Assembly (NCBI GenBank): GCA_029945375.1
Contig: CM057061.1
Coordinates: forward strand, 2,108,001 to 2,172,000
Length of the DNA stretch: 64,000 nt
Direction of reading: 5' to 3'
Source of the DNA: Agaricus subrufescens
Taxonomy: Eukaryota > Basidiomycota > Agaricomycetes > Agaricales > Agaricaceae
Shown here: positions 28,558-41,306 of the stretch, piece by piece
Position numbering within the stretch: the first letter of the stretch is position 1
Layout of the letters: every line of letters starts with the position of its first letter
Notes under the pieces: model-generated
Seen by the model: the letters and a program-made list of their open reading frames with translations, nothing else
Database searches by the model: none
What the model was told of the DNA's origin: nothing
Program-made: the position numbers and the translations under genes

Positions 28558-30135
28558 ATGCCCGATTGGTCAGACGACGACGACGAGCCTGTCGGTGTAG
28601 AGTCCATTGTCCTGCTTGGCGTCCCCGATGGCCCCGTTGACGATCCCACCGACATCACCGACGCAGCGGTCTCACGCATCGGCGGCCACCCTGTACGGCC
28701 CTCCCCCTACCTACATGTACTCCAATGTATTGATACACTTCAACAAAGGCTTTTCTTCCCTCTCGTGAACCTTCCCTTAAATCTTCTCTTTGCAAAGTCT
28801 GTTCTTTTCCTATGCATCTCCTTCTCCAAATCTGGTGCCCTTTCGAGGACAGCCCCAGAGATCGGGCCCTCTATGTGTGGGGCTGTTCACGCGGCGGCTG
28901 TCAAAAGAAGGACGGAAGGTGTGTATATGCGATCACAAAGCACTCTACTTCGCTTCAACCTGTCTTCAGTGTCCGTGCCTGGCGTGGATTACGCTTCAAC
29001 GAAAAATACGCCGCCAAGCTAGAAAGAAAGCTAGCCAAAAAAAGAGAACGCGAAAAAGCCCAAGCCACCGAACAAACAAAACCTAAAACTAACCCCTTCT
29101 CTGTAATGCTCACATCTCATCAGTGTTTACGAAAATACTCTAATTCATTGATTTGAATTTCATAGACTCTAACATCAGCGCCCACCATACCTACCAACCC
29201 TTTTGCTCTCGGTAATCAGATCTTCGGTGCTTCTACCACTTCACCCGTCGCTCCATCTTTATCTCCGAGCGCTGAAGAACTCGCCTCAGAGGATGACTCT
29301 GACTCAGATAACGAATCTGACGCCTCGCAGCAATCCCTTACTGTTGCCCTAGCTGCGGCAACGCTAGACGATTCCCCGTGGAAAGCCGCATCAGCTTATG
29401 ACCCTGTATACCTCTCAACAACGTCAGAATACCTACCCCCAGCAACCCAACCAAAGTTGCCAGCTGGCGTCAAAATTGTCCACCCGGACAAAGAAAGTAA
29501 AAATGATGCTACCTGGAGCGAAGCCTATGAAAACTCCCTTGAGATTGACAATGTCTTTGAAAGATTCTCAACACGCGTCAGTTACGAAAGCGAACAATGT
29601 TTACGGTCAGTCTCATCGACCCGTTTGAACCCTTCCAGTCCTTAGACAAGGTCACAGGTACGAGCTCGGAGGCACGCCACTTCCGTTTGCTAAAGATGAC
29701 ATCTTCAATCGGCTCTTCCCCGAACCCACATCCAAAACCACTACCGTCTCCAAATCCGTGTTCACAGTCGTATCTCAACCTCCCAAACGTACCTTCTCCC
29801 CATCAACCGGCTTCATACCCCCCTGCCCGATATGCAAATCAGCCCGAGTATTCGAATGTCAACTGATGCCTAATCTCATCAACGTTCTTAAAAATAGTAC
29901 TGCCGATCAACCTGGCAATCAGGATCAACGACATAAAAAGACGGGGGAATTAACAGACGGAGAAAGAAAGAAAGCCGTTCAAGAAGCCTTGAGAGGCGGT
30001 GGTGATGGCATGTCCTGGGGTACTGTCATGATATTTTCGTGTGAGAAGGATTGTTGTTATGTTACTACGGAAGATAAAAAAGATGCTCAGGAGTGTTGGA
30101 GAGAAGAATATGTACTTGTTCAGTGGGACACGTAA
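28558..30135 (+). CDS. tsr4: TSR4/PDCD2 family ribosome biogenesis protein
   Basis: A cytoplasmic chaperone-like factor for 40S subunit maturation; yeast Tsr4 binds nascent Rps2 (uS5), and the human homologs are PDCD2/PDCD2L. The start MPDWSDDDDEPVGVESIVLL is typical. After the first intron the conserved N-terminal block reads CKVCSFPMHLLLQIWCPFED then RALYVWGCSRGGC, with paired CxxC-like cysteines. A basic segment follows (ERKLAKKREREKAQ), then an acidic linker (SEDDSDSDNESD-like). The PDCD2_C domain near 29815-30135 shows PCPICKSARVFECQLMPNLI, GMSWGTVMIFSCEKDCC and CWREEYVLVQWDT. The stop TAA is at 30133-30135. The remaining introns are short. Confidence 0.9.
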
Positions 30136-32803
30136 CTTGGTATCGAAACAGCCAGCGCTGTTCGTAAATTTTTTTTTCTGAAAAAAAAAAATCAAAAACA
30201 AAAAAGAACTAATCAAATCGAATCAAGTCAAATTACGCCAAGTTTTTGATCAATATCAATAACCGGCCACTCAAACACTAATCACAAAACAGTAATTTAC
30301 CTCCTCCCACAGGGAAAAGATCAGATTCTAAAAGAGAATAGGAAAAAAGGAAACAGCATATAACCGGGTTTTTTTTCTAATTTTTCCCTTCACCTGAAAC
30401 GGTCACACAAACAGATACCACATTCTGAGGGTTATTAAAACACATACACACCCATCTCCGTGAGACCCGCGTAATCATACATCGAATTAACTTTCCAATA
30501 GCGCAAAAATGGCTATCCTGCCACACTCCACCGCAACCAACTAAGTACTAGTGTGGCGTAATTCTTACGACGTCGTACATCAACGTTTTGGAGAAAATAC
30601 ACTTAATCAAACACACGAACCGTGGGTTCATCCCGGTAAGTACGCAAATAAAGGAGTAAGTATCATATGCTCGTGGCGGATGCGCGAAATTAAAACTGCT
30701 TGGTACTTTACTTAGTACTTATGACTATATTTGATTGATGTGACGACAGCTACTCTGCTGACGTCGGTAACCTAACTACTGGTATACATCATTTTTTTTG
30801 AAGGGTTGACGATGATCATTCATTTGAATGAAAAAAAGTTTCGGTGATATTGATCATCAGAGCTACTAGAAGTTTAGTTTGTTATCAATAAAAAACTTTG
30901 AACCGGCGCATCTATCAAACTTCGTGCTACTCTTTGTTGTTTTTTTTTGTTTGTTCGCGGTGTTTGAAATTAGAGTACTACCCAATCGTAGGAACCCGGG
31001 GAGTTTTAGTCTACGTGTCATTACACGTGGTTGCGGAGAGATCCTGAGGGGGTGGGGTGTGTGTGATATTTGGTTTCTGGGTATCTGGGTATCTGAATCA
31101 TGTACTACTATATATGGGGAGTAAGTTGATGATGTGAAAACTCAGGTGGCTCGAAAGAACTCAGGTATCATGTTATCCGTAGAACATGAACTGGAGCATT
31201 ACAAGATTTATTTGTAAATTGGACCCTCAGCCACTCAAACCTCTCACAACGAAGTTATAATTAGCCTGGGAGTAAGACCCAAAACATTGGCGAGGAGGCC
31301 CTAGCTCTCGGCCATAAAACAGACCTGTATCCCTTAAATCATTTTACATCACTCAAATCGAAGAATAATGAGAAACTACAAAACTCCAACGACTACCAAA
31401 AAAACAAAAACAAGGGAATATTTTGATTTATCTTTTTTTCTTCATCTCGGAGCCTCAACTCGTCGTGCCGAGGCACAAAAGACAGAAGCATATGAGGTAT
31501 ACGATACACACCGTTTCATACTCATCGGACGCCCGAGATCTCCTCGTGTTCTTCGAATCCAAAGCCCTTAGCTTGGGTCGGCTCCAAAGGGTTCGGGCTT
31601 CGGGCTCTTAAAAACAAAAGGCCGGGCCAATCAGAATTTGGTTCTCAGGGCTTCCCACCTATAGCCGGGAGATTAAGTCGTATGTATTTATAGGACACGA
31701 TATCTCCTTGAGCCTTTTAAGATCCGTCGTCTTGTGCACCCCCAAGCCATTAGAGTTACTCGTTGTATCTGTATCTATACGTGAACAACCTTTTTGTTTC
31801 AACTTAACATTCTTCGGTACCGGATCTGGTCTGGTGTAATGATACCTCCTCGACGAGGCCACCGTTGAACTGGTTGCGACGGTGATGCTGTTCACCAATC
31901 GTTTCACGTATTTCCTCTTTTGAGAAGATGGAATGATAACGCCACCCTCGGTATGAGATGCCCCTTCGATCACCTCCCGAAACTTTGGCTGTGTGAAGAT
32001 ACACACCCGGAGTGAATGCAAGGATCGCACCACATACTTGATTAGTGCAGATTAATCCACTTAATAGCGACCTTTAATAAAAGCTGTTTCCGAGTATCCA
32101 GTAAGACAGTTAGGGGATGAGAGTGATGAATTTTGTGGTGCAGGTCTTGCTGTTTTTCTGTATTCCTCTTAGCCTCCCGATCGGCAGGTAGCATAGTCGT
32201 TATGAGCCCATTGAGAATCTACAACCTGCGAACATATCAGCACTTCCCTCATTTTAAAGGACCGCAGAAAGTAACCTTGAATATATGGCGGTGTAATGTT
32301 ATCACCTCAGCAGTGATTCACTTTTCGTGAGATACACTACCTGGGAAATCTAATGGATATCGCTTACCGGCGAGCTAGGCACTGCCATTTTCTGGAGTCG
32401 CTAATTTATTTCAAGCAGCTCGAGAAAAATTGATTCAACTTCTTAGCCTTTCTCTCCCGCGAATTGATCTCCTACGACCTTTGGTCAGTACCACCCTTGT
32501 CGTTGTCATTGATTGGGTCTACTATACGAGTGTATTTTAATAATTTTGGACAGTGGCATGTGATCTTGACACGAACTCTCACTGTCTGTATGTCTACATC
32601 AATTACTTGAGGGAACAAAGTGGTGGGCGTGGCTATTTTCATCTGTGGAGGCGCCGACATTAGTACACAAATGGGGTTGGAACGACGCTCGAAAACATGA
32701 TAGAGTTTGTTGTGTGCTCCTGCCGTCGCTTGTGTGTTGGTATGCCAATAATAACCGTTATGGTAAGTTACCTTGTGCGAGGCTGAGAGCCGGGATTTAG
32801 AGT
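30136..32803. other. Gene-poor region, no recognised gene
   Basis: The beginning is the TSR4 3' flank, AT-rich with A and T runs. A 124-codon open frame on the minus strand at 31659-32033 (starting MVRSLHSLRVCIFTQPKF) has a plausible protein composition, but no family is recognised and no neighbouring exon continues it. A CACGTG lies at 31024-31029. The right part adjoins a gene relic, so other decayed sequence is likely here. Confidence 0.4.
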
Positions 32804-33204
32804 GGTATTGACTTCAAGAAGGCAGAGCTGCGAAGCAAGTTTGGTAAACATATCACAGATACAGATGTGACTTCCTATGTTATGTACTATCCCAAGGTAA
32901 AGGATATCTACATAAACACATGCAAGTTCACTCTTAATATGTTCGCAGGTCTTCGAGAATTATCAAGGACTTCTGGAAAAATATGGAGACCTTAGGTAAA
33001 ATATCACCCATTCTTGGGTGTCTGACTCGGTCAGTCTAACAAAGTTATGTCAATGTTATCCCCACTCATTACTTCCTTGGGCGTCCTGATATCGAGAAGG
33101 AGATGCATATTTCCATTGAGGCTGAGAAGACTCTTATCATTCGTCTCATGGCTATGGGTCCTGTAGTGGAGGGACGTGCTCAACCTGATGCTTTGTTCGA
33201 ATAA
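32804..33204 (+). pseudogene. Truncated pyruvate carboxylase fragment
   Basis: Three exon-like pieces joined by GT-AG introns encode about 105 residues of the carboxylase C-terminal (PYC/OADA) region: FKKAELRSKFGKHITDTDV, SYVMYYPK, then VFENYQGLLEKYGDL, then PTHYFLGRPDIEKEMHISIE and LIIRLMAMGPVVEGRAQPD. The frame hits TAA at 33202-33204 just where the family continues (FEVNGE). The biotin carboxylase, carboxyltransferase core and biotinyl domain are not found up- or downstream. This is a gene relic. The intact reading and surviving splice sites suggest it is fairly recent. Confidence 0.8.
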
Positions 33205-33808
33205 AAGTAATACGATCATGAGTTGGCTTCTACGGCGTGATGTCGTTGCATAGACTTTCGTGGTGAAGATTTTAGCGTTCAAAAGAAATTGAAATAATGT
33301 GCGAGCGCGGTCGACTGGTGTGTGGCTACAATGTGGTTAGGTTTGGACTCGGAGCTATCTGACATGAGAATGTTCGGATGGTCAAAACGCCAGCCGTGTT
33401 CCTAGCCCGATTGTATCTTTTTGACTGAGATGATGGACTTCTTGACCACCATTCCTGTGGAGTTTCGGAGACGAGTAGCGCTTGAGGCGTTGGATACATC
33501 AAACATTATTATTAGTAGGTTATCCACGCGGTCAGAGCGTGGTGAGGCTTTTCATTATCTCTCGCCCTCTGCGTTTCTTCTGTCATCGCCAACATCGTTT
33601 CTCTTCTAGTTTGACTTCTTGCCTTCGTGTCTGTCTTTTTTCACTCTTGCTTCACATATATTAGACTGTCTACTGGGGTGACCCTAGAAGTACTGGTATG
33701 ATAATAAAGATCAACAGGCACTCAACGGGTTGTCCGTCGTTTACGCTAACTTAGTATCTGGAATATCCGCGTGATCCGTAAATTTCCAAAACATTGGATT
33801 CCAATAAA
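33205..33808. other. Intergenic, no recognised gene
   Basis: This lies between the carboxylase relic and the 3' end of the nitronate monooxygenase gene. An open frame from 33421 (MTEMMDFLTTIPVEFRRRVA) has no recognised family. I see nothing else. Confidence 0.4.
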
Positions 33809-35143
33809 TCAATTCTTGAGATGCCTAAGGCACTCCCGGTGCAGCTCATCAACAACGTCCTTTGGGATAAAGAATATAAGTACTTGATACCACCAATGCA
33901 GGCGTGATAACAAACCTTTGCTGGCTTAATTTCCTTTATTAATGAGTAGCCAGTACCAGTCCAGATAACAGCACGGCTCATATCACCGTTCCTTATAGTT
34001 TCTTGGAGCTTGGGGCGCAAAACACCGATATCATCACCCCTTTCATAATCGTCTACGCTTGCTGTGCGTTAAGATATCAGAATCAGAGCTTTTTGATTCG
34101 CGAGTCTGGTCCTAACCGGTGCGCAATCCCCTGCCATCGACACCTCTGGGCCAGCCCATAGTATCTTTGACTTCATCAAACGCCATGGATCTAACCGACA
34201 AATTCGGTGGAGCAGATAACAATGCTTTTTTCTGAAGTTCACCGAGCCGACTTTCAGTGGTCATGCTAAAACGCGTGCCGAGAACTGCGCCTGAGGCTCC
34301 CATGTTTAAAAGTTCCGCCACTTGTGCACCTGTCACTACACCACCAGAACCGAGGATAACAGGGCCATTATCTGTAGCTAGGGGTAGAACCGAGGGTAGA
34401 AGCTGTTTGATAGATGGAGCACTGCTATAGCCATGGCCACCAGCTTCGTTGCCTGGTACAGAAGTGTAAATACTAGTGTCATTGGCCATAGAATAAAGGC
34501 AAGGAACCTTGAGCAACGACAATGTCAACCTTCCAATCATGTATGGCAGTTTGAATCATGGAAACAGTGCCGAACTGGACTATGGTGATCGTCTTCCTCC
34601 CGTTAGATGCATCATAGTCTTTGACGAACTTGATCCATTTTCCTATGTCTTGACCGAAAGTGAACCACACTGCTTTCACTTGTTCATCCAACGCAGCCTT
34701 CACGACCCGTTTTCCTGCTTCTTCATCCTCGTCAAGGAGCCAGCAGATAAAACCGGCACCAATTGGGAGAGGTGAGCCTGGCTTTGTACCCAATATTTGC
34801 CGAACAGACCCAAATTCTATCTTAGCAGCCTCGGGCGAATCTGTCGAGGTGAACGGCGCGAGGCGCATTAGTTGAATGCCAGCTTGTTTGGATAGAAATT
34901 CGAGTTACTAATGCCTAGGATGCCAAAGCCACCAGCGAGCGTGACCGCAGTGACGAGTGCACCTAGCGATATGTCATTAATATTGCAGTCTGCTTTCGTA
35001 CCAGGGGCTTACTAGTCGATATGCCAAGCATAGAGGCGCTTATAATGGGAATTTTGACATCTAACTTTGTGAGCACATGAAATGACGAGCAAGGGGCCTG
35101 GGTTACCTAGAAGCTGGCACAACTTGTTTCCCTTGAAAGACAT
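33809..35143 (-). CDS. Nitronate monooxygenase (2-nitropropane dioxygenase family)
   Basis: An FMN-dependent TIM-barrel enzyme that oxidises alkyl nitronates such as propionate 3-nitronate. The start MSFKGNKLCQLL (35143) splices to DVKIPIISASMLGIST, then ALVTAVTLAGGFGILGI, then SPEAAKIEFGSVRQILG and LPIGAGFICWLLDEDEEAGK. The barrel continues with VKAVWFTFGQDIGKWIKFV, WKVDIVVAQG joined to NEAGGHGYSSAPS (the family's QG-xEAGGH motif; the His is catalytic), and VILGSGGVVTGAQVAELLNM with GASGAVLGTRF (phosphate-binding GG and GT-F). Later exons add SVDDYERGDDIGVLRPKLQE, MSRAVIWTGTG, and finally DVVDELHRECLRHLKN with stop at 33809-33811. Seven short introns are inferred, and all joins keep frame. 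The gene appears intact despite its gene-poor surroundings. Confidence 0.85.
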
Positions 35144-35636
35144 GACTGCTGCGGGTGAAGGATATGATTTGTTATCGTAGTGATATCTGCAGAGCTTGCA
35201 TTTATGTGGATGTGATTGTCCTCGATGCGGAAATCGCGTGCAGCCCCTAAAAATAAGACATCTGTTGTATAGATCAGTAATCGAAGTCAAATAATTGGCT
35301 CGACAATGTGTTCAGAGTTCAATTAGTTGGCTTCAATGACTTATCTATATACTAGTTGTCAAATTGATTTGTCATTGCAGTATAGAGTTGCGCAAAAAAC
35401 CTACCCCCAGGTAATGTACCGGTAAAATACTGGGACCCCCTGATAGGGGTTTTTATACTGGCTCCTATCACGCCGAGTCACTCACACGTGGTCTTCAATA
35501 CTGTGACCTGAGTGATGGGAAGGTCCGGAGGACCGGAAGGAGTCTAGGGCCTAGGCCTTGGGTCCAACGGGACGCAGTCGAGATGATTATATAAGCAATA
35601 CTGATAGGATTTTTTTTGGGCAAAGAGAGTTTGTGA
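35144..35636. promoter_or_regulatory. Divergent intergenic region, nitronate monooxygenase / DBP9
   Basis: A 493 bp space between divergent start codons. A CACGTG box lies at 35485-35490, about 150 bp upstream of DBP9, and the ACCGG/CCGG-rich stretch 35520-35570 is close to the DBP9 start. Promoter assignment rests on position. Confidence 0.45.
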
Positions 35637-37917
35637 ATGACTTTGAACCAAAAGATGGCGCCCGATGCACGCCTTCTTGAACATGCAACAACCTTTTCAG
35701 CGTTCTCAAACATACTGGACGCACGTCTTCTAAGAGCTCTCGCAGACATGTCTTTTGCTCGTCCGACTCTGATCCAGGCTCGTGCCATTCCTCTCGCCTT
35801 GGACGAACATCGGGATATTCTCGCTCGTGCTCGAACTGGGAGCGGTAAGACCGCTGCGTACTGTCTACCTATCATTCAGAAGATACTGTTAAGGAAAGGG
35901 AAGGGGAAAGACAAAGCGATGGTGAGTTCGAATTTACTGCATTCTTTAACTCCCAAATCAATGTATGTAATAGGAAGATACAAGTAGTGACTCTCAAAAC
36001 CAAACAAAAGCGTTGATTCTTGTCCCAACGAGGGAGCTCGCAGAACAAGTAACTTCTTTCTTGAAAAGCGCAGTCAAGTATTGTGACAAAGATGTCGTTG
36101 TAATGAACGTCGCATCTGGGACGACCGCACATCTACAACGGTAAGTTCCAGTCGTCTTTCGACTTTCGACTGTACAATCGTTCATCAATAGCCAGGATAT
36201 TACTATCCGATCATCCCGACGTCGTCGTTGCGACACCCTCTCGTGCGTTGGCCCTTCTTCAAGCCAAGGTCATTCCCCTCGATTTCTCTTTCCCAAAGCC
36301 TGCAATTTACATCCTTTCAGACCCTTTCCCTTTCTGCACTAGACACCCTTGTCATTGATGAAGCTGATCTGATTCTATCCTACGGCCATGATCACGACGT
36401 TCGTCAAATATTCAGCGGCGCGTACCTTCCAAAAGTGCATCAAAGCTTCCTGATGAGTGCTACCATGACCGAAGACGTTGAAATGCTCAAAGGACTCACT
36501 CTACGAAATCCTGTAGGTTTTCGTTATTCTTAATCAAATTCACGCTGATTTCAATCACTTTCAAAAGGCCATTCTAAAACTTGAAGAGGCCGAGGACGAG
36601 GCAGCGTCCCTCATCCAATACGCCGTCCAATGCTCCGAAGTCGACAAATTCCTTTTGACTTACGTCATTTTGAAACTCAAACTCGTCAAAGGCAAATGTA
36701 TCCTCTTTGTTAATGATGTCGATCGATGTTATCGTTTGAAATTGTTTTTGGAACAATTTTCTATTAAGAGTTGTGTCCTTAATTCAGAATTACCATTAAA
36801 TTCGAGGTGAGCGGGCTTTCGAATGTTTGTAGGATACTGAATTTACGTTTTTTTTTTGCGCTGTTAGATACCATACTGTGCAAGAATTTAATAAAGGCGT
36901 CTATGACTACATCATCGCAACGGACGAGGGCGGGCTAGCCGAGAAAGACGATGAAAGCGAAGGTGAAGAGGAACACGAAAAAGAAGAATGTGAGCCTCCT
37001 GAAGAACATAAATTGCTATCTTCGATTAACACCTCGATACAGTCACTTCCACTCAACGAGAACTCCCTGAAGGATCAGATGAAGACGAGGATCAGAACAC
37101 GATCCCAGACGTAGATTCCCAAACCAAACGCAAACGAACCACATCATCACCTTCACCTGTCGCCAAAAAACGCCTAAAACAATCTGAGGATCAAACTACA
37201 AAGTCTACAAAGAAGGGTAAACGCGCAAATAAACTCGATAAAGAATACGGCGTTACTCGCGGTGTGGATTTTGTAGACGTTGCTTGTGTACTCAATTTCG
37301 ACCTTCCTTCTTCTACTCGATCATATACTCATCGAGTAGGCCGGACTGCTCGTGCAGGTAGAACGGGAATGGCCTTGTCTTTCGTCGTTCCTTCCTCCGA
37401 GTGGGGCAAAAACAAAGTTGTTGGATGTTTACCAAGCGCTCGAAAAGATTCTCGTGTTTTCAAGCGCATTGAAAAACAGCAGGCCGGTCGGGGATCCCAG
37501 ATCAAAGAATACAAGTTCGACATGCGACAGGTGGAGGCGTTTAGATATCGCATGGAGGACGCACTGAGGAGCGTAACACGAGCCGCGATTAAAGAGGCAA
37601 GGATCAAAGAGTTGAAGAATGAACTTTTGAACTCGGATAAGCTCAAAGCTTATTTCGAGGACAATCCGCTTGATCTGGAGCACTTGCGACATGATAAGGC
37701 TTTGCGACCTGCTAGAGTTCAACCACACATGAAGCACATACCAAAGTATCTAATCCCAAAAATGGCATCGGCGCAGGTGGAAGATTCAGGTTCAGTCGGT
37801 GGAGAGAAAAACGGGTTCGTGCCGTTTAAGAAGGACGGAGCGAGAAGAGGTGGGAAACATGGGAAGGGTGGACCGGGCAGGAAGAAAAAGTCGGATCCAC
37901 TGAAAAAGTTCAGATAG
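35637..37917 (+). CDS. dbp9: DEAD-box RNA helicase DBP9 (DDX56 family)
   Basis: A nucleolar ATP-dependent RNA helicase for 60S ribosomal subunit assembly. The motifs appear in order: Q-motif region ([16 protein letters not shown]), motif I ([13 protein letters not shown]), PTRELAEQ, a TPSR-type motif Ib ([13 protein letters not shown]), DEAD (VIDEADLIL), SAT ([14 protein letters not shown]), then the second RecA domain with [47 protein letters not shown] and [18 protein letters not shown]. An acidic/basic linker ([12 protein letters not shown] ... [20 protein letters not shown]) interrupts the second domain, as is usual in Dbp9, and is followed by [17 protein letters not shown]. The C-terminus is basic ([21 protein letters not shown]). 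Several short introns are inferred. An alternative start at 35655 ([14 protein letters not shown]) is equally possible. Confidence 0.93.
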
Positions 37918-40150
37918 GCATGTTTAACCCTCCCTTATATTTTATCTATACATTCCATATATGTGTTCTCTTTTGACATGATTTTTGCAATGTTTTTCAA
38001 GAGTTATTAAAAGAACGACACGAGGCTTGTCCGTTAATCAATCTTTTCGGTGCAGCCGTTCATCAATTTGGCTATGATCCGCCTTTAATTGAAGAGTGAT
38101 CGACGAGCGTGAACGTGGCCTTGCCTCGTGTATGGACCTCGGTGCCTCTAAGTATCACGCGAGAGATTGTAGGTGTATGTGTGATATGCTTTGCGTGGTT
38201 CGGGCATGCGTGAATTCATTTATTCTAATTCCTCGTCTTCTTTTCGATTTTTTCCGCCTTTCTTCGGAAGTCCCTGACGATGTTTGAGGCTGGCTAATCT
38301 TTCATCGAGGCGGCGCCATAGTAGGACTGGTAATCTCAATCAATCCGATCAAAGGTTATCCCCCTTCATTTCCTTCTTCCCCGGGGCAGTTTAAGTGAGT
38401 ATTCAAAAAAATCTCGAGCTCCATATACTGTTGGCAGCATCGACCCCGGTCTTCCTGTTTTACACTCAGGTAAGCCCTTTTCTTTAAATTCACTTAACCC
38501 AAAATCTGTCGACGCGCAATTTGGTGCAATAGAAAGCCTCCTTGAGGGCTTCAGAAGCTACCTAGTTGGCAGCTTTACGCCTATCGCGCGATCAGTGACC
38601 ATACTACCCAGTTGACTTTAAATATATCTTCATGACATCAGATCGGAAAACGCTCTCAAAATCCGTTATATATATATGTTACATCTATTTGCAAAACCTA
38701 CAGCTTCTGTTCTTCAAGGTACACACATACACATTACTTCGTTTTAAAAGAAGAAGATCGATAAAAAAGCCTAGTGTTGTTGTCAATTATAAATATCGAA
38801 ATTCCGAAAAAATCACACCAATCATCATTGTTCGCGCCGCGTGCTTCAAAGCTCCCTGTCAAACATGCGAAGGAGAGATATTATTGGCTTTTTGACCAAT
38901 GATCTGGAATATCTGGGTTTTCTTTCTCTCCTGTTTCTCCAAGCTATGATAACTCCTAGTTCACCGAGGCCCAAAGCACATACATGCACATGGTCAAATT
39001 CAGCTTCAGTTTCCACAGTCATCACGAGTCGTGTCCATTAAGAATCGAACCGAAGATCTCCAACCCCGTTATATCGAAGGATAAGAATACCATCGAGGGG
39101 GGGAGGAGGGGCCGGTGGCGCCGAGAGTGGTGCCTGTAATCCATCTCCAAAGTCAATATTACGGCCGTCAAGCACTGGTCGAATGTAGAAAATGACCCTA
39201 CACACCACCTACTCCCCCGGCAATCCACCCACTCCTTTTATCACCATGCTGAGGGAGCCTATCCTCTAAACGCCGCACCTACTATGCGTTCATATGCGGA
39301 TCAACTTTTCCGAATGGTTTTGCAAATCCATAATAGATGGAGATAGGAGTTTTAAAAAAGCCCAATACCATCCTCGACGGATTAGGGACAGCAGTACAAT
39401 ATGGGCCGCAGAACAAATCGAAGAAAATGTTCTTTACATACCCACGTCTGACGTCTCCCCCCATTCAACACCGGTCCTTTCTCAAACAAAAAAGAGAAAA
39501 AAACGCGTGAATTCGTAGTTCTCACATGGAAGAACTCGGCATATTCCTGGCAAGGGGTCCGGGGGTTGTAACATCCCAGGCACACGCACATGGTACCAAG
39601 CCCTCTTTCTATTCGTGTATACCACCAATCGGATACTTGCACCCGAGGTTATATCGAGGTACAGTATCCCCTTGTCCACATTTTCCACTTGGATGATCAT
39701 CAGATTACCACACTTTTCCCCCTGCCCTCCCCCCTTTGTGAATAACGAATTAATGTTTCCAAGGTTATCCATAACTGGACTTCCGATTGGGTCCTAAGGT
39801 ACAAGCAGCGCATGGGTTAGTAGTCGGCTGATTACCACCGGACAAATTGAACAATGTGCTTCAAATAAAGCAAAAAAAAAACTTTTTTGACGCATTCTCC
39901 ACGCTTAAGTGTATTAGATTATAGAAAGGAATGCGAATATGCTGTACCCGTAAATCGGAAGTGATAAACGCAGGATGGTCGAGATACATTGTGGAGAGGG
40001 GTCTATGTTGTATAATGTGTGTCTGTGTGTGTGTGCTGGTCCTCCTCCAGCCAATTACTTTTGATTCCACATCAAGTTAGACCGGATGGCTATTATGTAT
40101 CTGATCTGATAGCGGCCTCTGTGGTGCACCAGGTCAGTGAACATGATCAG
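37918..40150. other. Gene-poor region, no recognised gene
   Basis: About 2.2 kb between the DBP9 stop and the carrier stop, which face each other. Open frames here are short and without family signatures. A GT dinucleotide run lies near 40018-40035 and a G run near 39097-39110. A B-box-like string near 39040 was examined and rejected as a tRNA. Decayed or intergenic sequence. Confidence 0.45.
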
Positions 40151-41306
40151 TCAGTGATATAGAGGTTGCGTACTGAAGAATTCATATGAAAGCCAGCAAA
40201 GCGCGGTACTGGGCATAGTGGACATAACACGGGGAGTCAGTCCTCTAGCAAATCCTTTAAACCCATCCCGTCTCCAGATGACTCGAAAAGCGTCCATCAT
40301 GCCATTCGCGGTCCGAATTTCGGCCTCATGAGATGTTCCTCTAGTTTGAAGTATTGTTTTCGCGACGTCTAGTGGCGTCGTTACAGCTGCAGCGACAGCA
40401 CCAGCAATTGCACCCGCAGTAATATGCGACATGGGCGAATATTCGTTACGGGGGTTCATGAAACGCTTCACTTGTTCGTACACCGTATACTGTATGGCGT
40501 TGAAGGGTATTGAGATGGCGAGGGTGGTCGGATATGAGACGTAAAAGGCAGCAAGGCCCTCAGTTCGGTAGACAGTGGTTGCGCATTTCAAACCTGAACG
40601 GAACTCAGACTTATGGAGCTGCATGCGCTGTTTGATGACTGTGAAACGTGAGTTGAGGGCGGTCGGGTAGCCGAGGGAACGCACCGTCAAATGGGTTCAT
40701 AAGCGCATCGCTGGCAATGGTGGCAGATGCGCCGGCCAGTGCTATGGAATGGATATTAGGGTCAACGTGGCGAAAGACAGAGCATGGGAACGCACAGTGT
40801 GCAAACCACTGGTTTCCAGCCTCATTCCCCCCAGCTAGCTCCTTGACTGCTTCTAGTGTACCAAAGTGAACAGCATGCGCCGGTCCAGCACCCACCACGA
40901 CAGAAGAGACACCGCGCCACAGAGCCCTCATCCCCTCTGTCGAAGATATTCGTGTAAAGGCATTACCCACGCCGCTGTAAACCGCTACGGGTGAAGTCGT
41001 GAACACCTGCATACGTGTCTGGCGAGGCGTAACTCAGCAATTTCACAGGGAGAGAGCCTACACGGCGTACCTTGATGCTGTCAATGGGAAACATGACTGC
41101 ATGTTCTGAGATACCAGCCTGAAAAAAAGTGAGTAAACTGTCCCAGAGGCGGGGAAGAGCGCGACGACTCACGAGGGCGCCAGCGAGCATGTTGACCTGC
41201 AGCACGAGAAGACGTTAACATACGAATGGGATGTCCGAGGACGGAGGTTACTGACAGCCATTCCGGCGTCGGAGGGGAGGGCTTCATAGTCTGGTTCGTC
41301 AGCCAT
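40151..41306 (-). CDS. Mitochondrial carrier, mitoferrin MRS3/MRS4 type
   Basis: An inner-membrane carrier that brings iron into mitochondria for heme and Fe-S synthesis. The start MADEPDYEALPSDAGMAVNM (41306) leads into the first repeat, LAGALAGISEHAVMFPIDSI with PxD-x-x-K signature PIDSIKTRMQV. The second repeat shows AGASATIASDALMNPFDVIK and QRMQLHKSEF. The third shows ITAGAIAGAVAAAVTTPLDV, then AKTILQTRG. The family-typical MNPFDVIKQRMQ and the SIPFNAIQYTVYEQ and GLTPRVMSTMPSTALCW stretches point to MRS3/4 rather than other carriers. The protein ends SYEFFSTQPLYH. Four or so short introns are inferred between 41300 and 40700. Substrate is inferred from family resemblance. Confidence 0.9.

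Noticed and set aside
31560..31630. GGGCTTCGGGCTC near-repeats as a possible hairpin terminator or element end
   Set aside because: The repeat is short and imperfect, with no second copy or target-site duplication nearby.
33031..33282. Minus-strand 83-codon frame
   Set aside because: It is antisense to the pyruvate carboxylase relic.
39030..39060. B-box-like GGTTCGATTC on the minus strand, suggesting a tRNA gene
   Set aside because: The flanks do not form a T-arm stem, and no A box or acceptor stem is found at tRNA distance.
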